The translations under genes were made by a program, and so were the position numbers. A stretch of 64,000 bases of DNA. It comes from Phycisphaerae bacterium. Lineage in GTDB: Bacteria; Planctomycetota; Phycisphaerae; Phycisphaerales; UBA1924. Location of the stretch: NCBI GenBank assembly GCA_030432255.1, contig JAUIHS010000005.1:143870-207869 (forward strand). Reading direction: 5' to 3'. The notes beneath the pieces were generated by a model. It was not told the DNA's origin. It made no database searches and saw nothing but the letters and a program-made list of their open reading frames with translations. The first letter of the stretch is position 1, and each line of letters opens with the position of its first letter. Shown here one piece after another: positions 55,101 through 61,591 of the stretch.

Positions 55101-56115
55101 CCTTGAGCGGTTCAACATGAAGGTCACCGCGGCCGATGTGCATCAGCGCAACCGGCGCGACCTGGTCAACATGCTGCAGGACGCAGCGAACGACCAGATC
55201 GAGGCTGCCGATCTCAGTGGTATCGACGCGTTCTGTATCCCCAACCATGGTGCGGTCGCACTCGCACGCTGGCTCAAGGATAAGACGGGTGTCCTGGTGG
55301 AACCCAGTGAAGTCTCGGAACTCGAGACCGAAGAGGAAGTCGTCGACCTCATCCTTGAGAAGGTGCACAAGGCGTACGGTCGCCGCGAGGTCGAGTACCC
55401 CGTGAAGTTCCGCATGAGCCTGACGATGTCCATGATGCAGCACGACCCCAAGGCCGCCGCCGCGGAATTCGTCAACTGGGCGAACCGACGCTACAACCTG
55501 GACTGGGACGAATCGATCATGCGGACCAAGATGCCGCAGCAGATCGAGGATGATCTGGTTCGCGCCGCACGGGAATTCGCCGACTCCGACCGCATCGAGG
55601 AAGCGGTGCAGGAGGCGCTCGCGTGCAAGTCCCGCGAGGACCTCGAGGCGCACTTCCGCGAGAAGTACAACCATGTGCTCCCCCACTACATCCTTCGCCT
55701 GTCCGGCGAAGAGCGCGATGACCTCGTGCGCGCCCGCGTTCAGTCGATCCTCCGCGAAGAACTCGTCTTCTTCGAACGCGCCATCATGCTCGAGGTCCTC
55801 GACCCCGCATGGAAGGAACATCTCTACCGCATGGACCAGTTGCGCGACACCATCGGCTTCCGCGCCTTCAGCCAGCAGGACCCGCGCATCGAGTACAAAC
55901 GCGAAGGCGCCCGGCTCTACGAAGAGATGCTCGCATCCCTGCGTGACAAGGTCACCGAATACACCTTCACGCGCCAGCCCATGCCACGCATCGCGCCGCG
56001 CCCCGCGGCACCCGCCCAGCGCCCCGCGCCGCGACCCCCGGCACCCGTTGGATCACCCACCAACATGGGCTCCAGCACCATCTCCGGGCCAGGGCTCGAT
56101 TCACCGCTCGCATGA
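52153..56115 (+). CDS. secA: Protein translocase ATPase SecA (enlarged form)
   Basis: ATP-driven motor that pushes unfolded proteins through SecYEG. 1320 residues from the ATG at 52153 (AGGAG eight bases upstream), against about 900 in E. coli. Walker [18 protein letters not shown], Walker B [39 protein letters not shown], and [23 protein letters not shown] are intact. Insertions: a long charged helical hairpin in the cross-linking domain ([14 protein letters not shown] to [10 protein letters not shown]), about 110 residues between GTDIKL and [10 protein letters not shown], and about 200 more in the helical C-terminal half. The end is Pro-rich and lacks the zinc-binding Cys motif. aroDE overlaps its stop as ATGA. 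Confidence 0.95.
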   Translation: [1320 protein letters not shown]

Positions 56116-57716
56116 GTTCACTCCTCTGCGTACCCATCATGGTCGACGAGGTGCACGAGGCGCTCGCCGCGGCGGACGCCGCACGCTCTCTCGGGGCAGA
56201 CCTGGTCGAGTTTCGCATTGATACCCTGTTCCAGGGCGAAGGAGATGATCTCGGCATCGACGCCACTGTGCGCCTCGTCGAGCAATCGCCCCTCCCGTGC
56301 ATCGTCACGTGCCGTCCCACGTGGGAGGGTGGACTCTACGATGGTGATGACGCCGCCCGCATCGCGCTCTTCGAGCGCCTCGGTGCCATGGATCGGCCGC
56401 CGCGCTACATCGATGTCGAACACCAGGCGTTCACGCGCTCTGCGAACCTTCGTCAGAAGGTGCGGCTTGCCGTGCAGCATCCCGATCAGGTGCGTGACCT
56501 GAGCACCTCCCTCATCCTGTCGCATCACGACTTCGATGGCCGCCCCACCAGCCTGAACCGGACGCTCGCCGACATGCGCGAGGATGACACCGCGGCGGTC
56601 ACCAAGCTCGCATGGTCCGCCCGCTCGCTGCGCGACAATCTCGAACTCTTCGAATTGCTCGAGGATCGGGACCGCCCGACCATCGCGCTTGGCATGGGCC
56701 GGTTCGGCCTGATGTCGCGCGTTCTGGCACCGAAGTTCGGTGGTTTCCTCACCTTCGCTTCGCTCCTCGACACGACCACCACCGCGCCGGGACAGCCCAC
56801 GATCAGGGACCTGCTCACGGTCTACCGGTTCCGGAGTATTCGACCGAGTACCAGGGTCTACGGTGTGATCGGTTGGCCCGTTGAGCACTCGATGTCGCCG
56901 CGAATCCACAATGCCGGTTTCGAGTTGGTTGATCACGACGGCGTCTACCTGCCCATGCCGGTGCCTCCGGAGTGGGAGCATTTCAAGGCCACGGTGCTGG
57001 CGCTCGTCGATGATCCCCGGCTGGACTTCGCCGGCGCGAGCGTGACCATTCCGCACAAGGCGCACCTCCTCCGACTCGCACGCGAAGAAGGATGGACGAT
57101 CGAATCCGAAGCAGATCGCGTTGGTGCAGCCAACACACTCATCGTCTCGCCGGACGACATTCGTGTCGCCAACTCCGATGTCTACGGCATCCGCCTGGCC
57201 CTCCGGCACGCCGACGTTGATGTCGATGGACGCCGGGCTGTCATTCTCGGTGCCGGGGGGGCCGCCCGAGCCGCAGCCGTCGCGCTGCTTGATCTCGGGG
57301 CGAAGGTCGCGGTCTGTAACCGCACCCTGGAGAACGCCAAGGCTCTCGCCGGTGACTTCGATGGGGTCGAGGTGCTGCCATGGGAGGATCGCCCGGGCTC
57401 CGAAACGCAACTCGTCATCAATTCAACTCCCGTCGGGATGAGCAGCGCCGACGACGAGGCCGCAACGGCCGCCAGCCCCCTTGAGCCTGCCCACCTCGAT
57501 GCACTTCCGCCGACTTGCACGGTCTTCGATACGATCTACAACCCCTTGGAGACAAGGCTCTTGCGCGATGCGGGAGCGCGCGGACTCACCACCATCCCGG
57601 GGCTCGCCATGTTCGTGCATCAGGCCGCCGGACAGTTCGAGGCGTGGACAGGCATCGCTCCCGAACGAACGCCGACGGCACTCTTTGAGCGCATCGTGAG
57701 TGAAACCCTCGCTTGA
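56112..57716 (+). CDS. Bifunctional 3-dehydroquinate dehydratase / shikimate dehydrogenase (AroD-AroE fusion)
   Basis: Steps 3 and 4 of the shikimate pathway in one chain; 534 residues. Residues 1 to about 235 are type I dehydroquinase: LVEFRID (31-37), LILSHHDF with catalytic His (138-139), and Schiff-base Lys165 in TKLAWSARS. Residues about 249-534 are shikimate dehydrogenase: YGVIGWPVEHSMSPRIHN (shikimate site), catalytic Lys316 in VTIPHKAHL, Asn341 and Asp356, NADP loop GAGGAA (380-385), and TPVGMSS. Both active sites look intact. The fusion resembles plant and chlamydial/planctomycete enzymes. Its start overlaps the secA stop (ATGA). Confidence 0.96.
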   Translation: MSSLLCVPIMVDEVHEALAAADAARSLGADLVEFRIDTLFQGEGDDLGIDATVRLVEQSPLPCIVTCRPTWEGGLYDGDDAARIALFERLGAMDRPPRYIDVEHQAFTRSANLRQKVRLAVQHPDQVRDLSTSLILSHHDFDGRPTSLNRTLADMREDDTAAVTKLAWSARSLRDNLELFELLEDRDRPTIALGMGRFGLMSRVLAPKFGGFLTFASLLDTTTTAPGQPTIRDLLTVYRFRSIRPSTRVYGVIGWPVEHSMSPRIHNAGFELVDHDGVYLPMPVPPEWEHFKATVLALVDDPRLDFAGASVTIPHKAHLLRLAREEGWTIESEADRVGAANTLIVSPDDIRVANSDVYGIRLALRHADVDVDGRRAVILGAGGAARAAAVALLDLGAKVAVCNRTLENAKALAGDFDGVEVLPWEDRPGSETQLVINSTPVGMSSADDEAATAASPLEPAHLDALPPTCTVFDTIYNPLETRLLRDAGARGLTTIPGLAMFVHQAAGQFEAWTGIAPERTPTALFERIVSETLA

Positions 57717-57739
57717 TGACCGCCGTATAACCGGACGAC

Positions 57740-58075
57740 ATGACCCGTCAACCGGTCCTCTACCCGACCGCGTACGTCCTGTACGTACTCCTCGCCATGC
57801 TGGATATCACCTTCACCTGGTGGATCCTCCAGTTGGGAGGCTATGAGGCCAACCCCGTCGCGGCCCTGGCACTCGATCACGCCGGCTTCTCCGGAATGAT
57901 CCTGTTCAAGTACGTCACCATCGTTCTCGTCATCGGGAGTTGTGAGTACATCGGCCGGCAACGTCCCGACATCGGACTGAGACTCGCCGACTCCGCCGCC
58001 GCGATCCATCTGATCCCCCTCGCGGCTGCCGTCTTCCAGATTGCTCTCTTCATGCCCGAGGCGCACGGGTGGTAG
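57740..58075 (+). CDS. Small membrane protein (DUF5658-like)
   Basis: 111 residues. Three or four hydrophobic segments: YPTAYVLYVLLAMLDITFTWWIL, GYEANPVAALALDHAGFSGMILFKYVTIVLVIG, and SAAAIHLIPLAAAVFQIALFM. The GYEANP plus FKY pattern after a DxTxT helix matches DUF5658-type proteins, which have unknown function. It begins 23 bases after aroDE. Confidence 0.6.
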   Translation: MTRQPVLYPTAYVLYVLLAMLDITFTWWILQLGGYEANPVAALALDHAGFSGMILFKYVTIVLVIGSCEYIGRQRPDIGLRLADSAAAIHLIPLAAAVFQIALFMPEAHGW

Positions 58076-58121
58076 CTTGTTGTCCTCGTGACCAACCGCT
58101 ACTCACCTGGAAGATGACACA

Positions 58122-59360
58122 CTGACACCTGACTGTGACATTGCAATCATCGGCGCCGGAGCTGCGGGACTCATGTGCGCGATCCATGCCGGTCGCCTTC
58201 AACGCGGTGCCCGAATCGTGCTGCTCGACGGTGCCGCGAAGCCCGGCGCCAAGATCCTCGTTGCGGGCGGCGGTCGGTGCAACGTCACTCATCATGCGGT
58301 GTCTCCCGATGACTACAACGGTGCGCCGCGCAGCGCCGTACGCAAGGTACTGGGTCGCTATCCCGTCAAACGCACGGTCGAGTTCTTCAAGGAAATCGGA
58401 GTTCACCTCAAGCAGGAAGACACGGGCAAGCTGTTCCCGACCACGGACAAGGCGCGCACGGTCCTCGATGCGCTCACCGGCGCTGTCCGGAGTGCGGGTG
58501 TCGACTTCCGCTTTCCGTGGCGCGTTGCGCACATCGAGGGGCGCGACAGGGCATTCCTGCTCCGGAGTGAAGAGGGAACTGAACTGCTCGCAGCGAGGAT
58601 CGTCCTCGCTACCGGTGGGCAGGCTCTGCCGAGATCAGGGAGTGACGGCCGCGGCTACGACTTCGTGCGCAGCATGGGTCACACCGTGACGCGCATCTTC
58701 CCCGCACTCGTCCCGCTGATCGTGACCGAGCCTCCATTCATCCGCGAACTCTCCGGCATCGCCGCACCGGTGATCGCACGCGTCCACGCGGGAACGGGCA
58801 AGCGTCTCCACGAGCATCGCGGCGACCTGCTGTGCACCCACTTCGGCCTCTCCGGCCCTGTGATTCTCGACATCAGCCGGCACCTGCTGGAGGCCCGCCA
58901 CGCCGATCCGACTGCGCATCTCTGCATCAACTGGATGCCGGACTTCACGAGCGAGACCTTCGACGCGCACGTGTTGAGCCTCGGTGCAACGTCACCCCTG
59001 CGAGCGTTGAAGGGGCACGTCCCCGATCGACTGGCGCGAGCCCTGTGCGCTGGCTTGCCGGAATCCGGAACAGGCGCGGCGTCACAGTTGAAGCGTGACG
59101 AGCGGCGCGCATTCGTGGAGGCGGTCACGAACATGCGTGTGACGGTCACGGGAACCCGGGGCTTCACCTTTGCCGAAGTCACCGCAGGAGGCGTTCCGCT
59201 GAGTGAGATCGACCTGAAGACCATGCAGTCACGAATGCGCCCCGGCCTGCATCTCTGCGGCGAGATCTGCGATGTCGATGGGCGCATCGGCGGCTTCAAC
59301 TTTCAGTGGGCCTGGGCCAGCGGCTACGTCGCGGCGCAGGGTATGGCTGCCGAGGGGTAA
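58122..59360 (+). CDS. HI0933/YhiN-family FAD-binding protein (probable non-standard start)
   Basis: Flavoprotein of the HI0933-like family, often called aminoacetone oxidase. 412 residues if it starts at the CTG at 58122, which has GGAAG eight bases upstream. The FAD motif DIAIIGAGAAGLM lies before the first ATG (58173), so that ATG cannot be the start. Going upstream, the frame has only CTG and ATT as possible starts before a stop at 58089. Other motifs: GAKILVAGGGRCNVTH, VLATGGQALPRSGSDG, and a C-terminal GGVPLSEIDLKTMQSRMRPGL..GEICDVDGRIGGFNFQWAWASG, all typical. The reaction in this organism is unknown. A sequencing error near the start is the alternative. Confidence 0.9.
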   Translation: MTPDCDIAIIGAGAAGLMCAIHAGRLQRGARIVLLDGAAKPGAKILVAGGGRCNVTHHAVSPDDYNGAPRSAVRKVLGRYPVKRTVEFFKEIGVHLKQEDTGKLFPTTDKARTVLDALTGAVRSAGVDFRFPWRVAHIEGRDRAFLLRSEEGTELLAARIVLATGGQALPRSGSDGRGYDFVRSMGHTVTRIFPALVPLIVTEPPFIRELSGIAAPVIARVHAGTGKRLHEHRGDLLCTHFGLSGPVILDISRHLLEARHADPTAHLCINWMPDFTSETFDAHVLSLGATSPLRALKGHVPDRLARALCAGLPESGTGAASQLKRDERRAFVEAVTNMRVTVTGTRGFTFAEVTAGGVPLSEIDLKTMQSRMRPGLHLCGEICDVDGRIGGFNFQWAWASGYVAAQGMAAEG

Positions 59361-59403
59361 CCGACCCACTCCTCCCTCACTCGCTCGTCTCTCACCCCTT
59401 CCC

Positions 59404-59437
59404 CAAAACAAACAACGGGACGCCCGAAGGCGTCCCG
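59404..59437 (-). terminator. Terminator of the coiled-coil membrane protein gene
   Basis: Nine-bp stem CGGGACGCC (59416-59424) / GGCGTCCCG (59429-59437) with a CGAA tetraloop. On the minus strand it is followed by TTGTTTGTTTTGG. It also lies downstream of the convergent flavoprotein gene. Confidence 0.85.
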
Positions 59438-59485
59438 CTGCCGTGTGTGGGTCAGTGTAGATTCACTGCCGGAGTGTGAGCGTCG

Positions 59486-60424
59486 TCAGTTCATGGCCCA
59501 GACATTGGTCTGCTCATGCTCACCCTCAGGGGTGATGATGGTGACAGACTGCGGTGCCGCGGGCTCGACCTCGTAGGAGTACTCGCGTTCGAGATCGCGA
59601 ACGGCGTCCTCCTGCATGAGTTCCTGCTCAGCCTGATCGAGGAAGCTGCTGTTCTTCGTGTTGCCGGTGATGGCATTGAAGCGGGCTTCCTGCTCGGCGT
59701 GGATCTTGGCCAGACGCTTCTCGACCTGAACGATGCTGACGCCGCGGCTGCCGGAGGAGTATTCGCTGATGGCCCGCTCACGATCCTCGATCATGGTGAT
59801 GAGCTTGTCATTGCGCTCGATCATGTCGATCTCGGAGTCGAGTTGAGCGATCTGAACATGCAGCTGATCCTGCTCGGTGGTGAGTTCGTTGAGGAGATCA
59901 TTGAGGCGCTGCTTCTGCTGGCTGAGGAAGGTGATGTCGCGGTTCATGTCCTCGACACGCTTGGCGAAGAGCTGCACCTGCTTCTGCACGGACTGGGCCC
60001 GCGCCACGGCCTGCTCGAAGTTGAGCGTCTGGCTGTCGTACTTGAATGCCACGGTGCGGAAGTCGCCCTGGGCATCCTTGGCACGGGTCAGCATGTCGGA
60101 CCACTCAGCCGCCTTGGCCTGGGCCAGGGTGTGAGCACGTGCCGTGATTCGGCGGTCGCGTTCCAGGTCAGCCATCTGGGACTGGAGCGTGTCCAGCTCG
60201 GAGCTGATCTCGGCGATGCGGGCCGGGTACTCGCGCTGCAGGTCGCGCAGCTGAGCACGGAGTGCGATCGGGTCGTCGATCACAGAGTCAGCAAGGTTGT
60301 TCACATTGGTGCGAACCTGACTCATCACGGCGCCAACACGGTGAGGCCCGGCGATGACGACCAGAGCGCCCGCAGCCAGACCACTGACAACACCAACTCG
60401 AACGATTGTCTTGACGAAGGCCAT
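59486..60424 (-). CDS. Membrane-anchored coiled-coil protein
   Basis: 312 residues from the ATG at 60424 (AAGGAA upstream); the longer open frame is unlikely. One membrane helix near the start (VGVVSGLAAGALVVIAG), then a long coiled coil (about 60-220) with repeated heptads (ELDTLQSQMADLERDRRITARAHTLAQ.., VEDMNRDITFLSQQKQRLNDLL), then a variable part and a tail rich in Glu and Pro. Probably faces the periplasm. No recognised family; it could be a structural or cell-division-linked scaffold. It is divergent from the sigma/kinase pair. Confidence 0.7.
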   Translation of the reverse strand: MAFVKTIVRVGVVSGLAAGALVVIAGPHRVGAVMSQVRTNVNNLADSVIDDPIALRAQLRDLQREYPARIAEISSELDTLQSQMADLERDRRITARAHTLAQAKAAEWSDMLTRAKDAQGDFRTVAFKYDSQTLNFEQAVARAQSVQKQVQLFAKRVEDMNRDITFLSQQKQRLNDLLNELTTEQDQLHVQIAQLDSEIDMIERNDKLITMIEDRERAISEYSSGSRGVSIVQVEKRLAKIHAEQEARFNAITGNTKNSSFLDQAEQELMQEDAVRDLEREYSYEVEPAAPQSVTIITPEGEHEQTNVWAMN

Positions 60425-60796
60425 TGGTCGTTTCCTTTCATATCGACTTGGCGGCTCAACCCCTGAGTCCGCCGACATATCTCGTTGACGCTCACTTCTT
60501 GGGAGGAGCCGATTCGTGATTTCAAGACGTTTGCCCCGAGGACCCGAATTCATCGCCGGGATGTCCGGAAACGCCGGGTTTCCGACATCACAGCACCCTG
60601 AACATGGCCTATTCTCAACATGCACGGTCCGCAGAACGGCCGAGATACCCGATCCGATTCCTGACAAACACAGGAACCGCTGGTTTCGACGACGGTGATC
60701 TCACCCCGGCGGCGCATAATTGACTGTCGCGCCCTACGAACCGCAGCGTCACAGCGGACGTTTCAACTCCAAGCCTCAGCAGGGAACAATCAAAGC

Positions 60797-61549
60797 ATGC
60801 TCAACTCGATGACGACCAACTTCATCGGCCGCCTCCGAGCCAAGGACCCCGCTGCGTGGTTCGAACTGTGGGAGACCTTCGGCCCCGTTCTCCGGGCACA
60901 GCTCTCCAAGTGGGGCCGCGGCCGCATCGGGGTCGAAACCGTCCAGGATCTTTCCCAGGAGACTCTCGCGGCCCTCTCAGACTCGATCGACCGCTATGAC
61001 CCCGCTCGCGGGGCCCGTTTCTCGACCTGGCTTCTGGCCATCGCGAAGCACACCCTGGGCGATGAAATGGACCGTCGCCGCGCCCTGAAGCGGACGCCCG
61101 GCAAGGGCAAGGTCTCCCTTGAAGAGGGCTGGATGGCGGAAGCGGAAGGCAAGTCACCAGGTGGAGAGTACGAAGCCGCCGTCTTCCGGGCCAAGGTCTA
61201 CGCCGCAATCCGCATGGTGGAGCGGGAATGCGACTTCACGGAGTTCTCCGTCTACCGGATGCGGGTTTTTGACGGTCAGAGCGGAAAGGAGGTCGCCGAA
61301 GGCCTGGGCACCAGCGAACCGACGGTCAGTCGGAAGCTCACCAAGGTCCGGTCACTGATCCGCGAACGCCTCCGCGAGGTCATCACCACCTACAGCTTCA
61401 CGTCCGAAGAAGTTGATGAAGCCACCCGAAACGGCCTCGAGCTGAATCCCAAGAAGGCAGATGACACCCTCTTCGATGACGCAATCGCCGAGATCTACCA
61501 CCGGGAAATGGAGGAGCGGCGACGCGATGAGGAGGCCATGTACAAGTGA
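60797..61549 (+). CDS. RNA polymerase sigma-70 family factor (ECF-like)
   Basis: 250 residues from the ATG at 60797 (AGGGA upstream); the frame is open upstream but without features. Region 2: LRAKDPAAWFELWETFGPVLRAQLSKW..VQDLSQETLAALSDSIDRYDPARGARFSTWLLAIAKHTLGDEMDRRRALKR. Region 4: DFTEFSVYRMRVFDGQSGKEVAEGLGTSEPTVSRKLTKVRSLIRERLREV. The C-terminal 45 residues (FTSEEVDEATRNGLELNPKK..) form an extra acidic extension. The next gene is a membrane Ser/Thr kinase 42 bases away, so the pair may be a kinase-controlled sigma system; there is no anti-sigma factor here. Confidence 0.88.
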   Translation: MLNSMTTNFIGRLRAKDPAAWFELWETFGPVLRAQLSKWGRGRIGVETVQDLSQETLAALSDSIDRYDPARGARFSTWLLAIAKHTLGDEMDRRRALKRTPGKGKVSLEEGWMAEAEGKSPGGEYEAAVFRAKVYAAIRMVERECDFTEFSVYRMRVFDGQSGKEVAEGLGTSEPTVSRKLTKVRSLIRERLREVITTYSFTSEEVDEATRNGLELNPKKADDTLFDDAIAEIYHREMEERRRDEEAMYK

Positions 61550-61591
61550 TGCCCCGGTGCGGCCGCCAGATGGCGGGGGACGGAGATTGAA

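Noticed and set aside
58173..59360. Start of the flavoprotein at the first ATG (58173)
   Set aside because: It would remove the FAD-binding GxGxxG motif coded just upstream.
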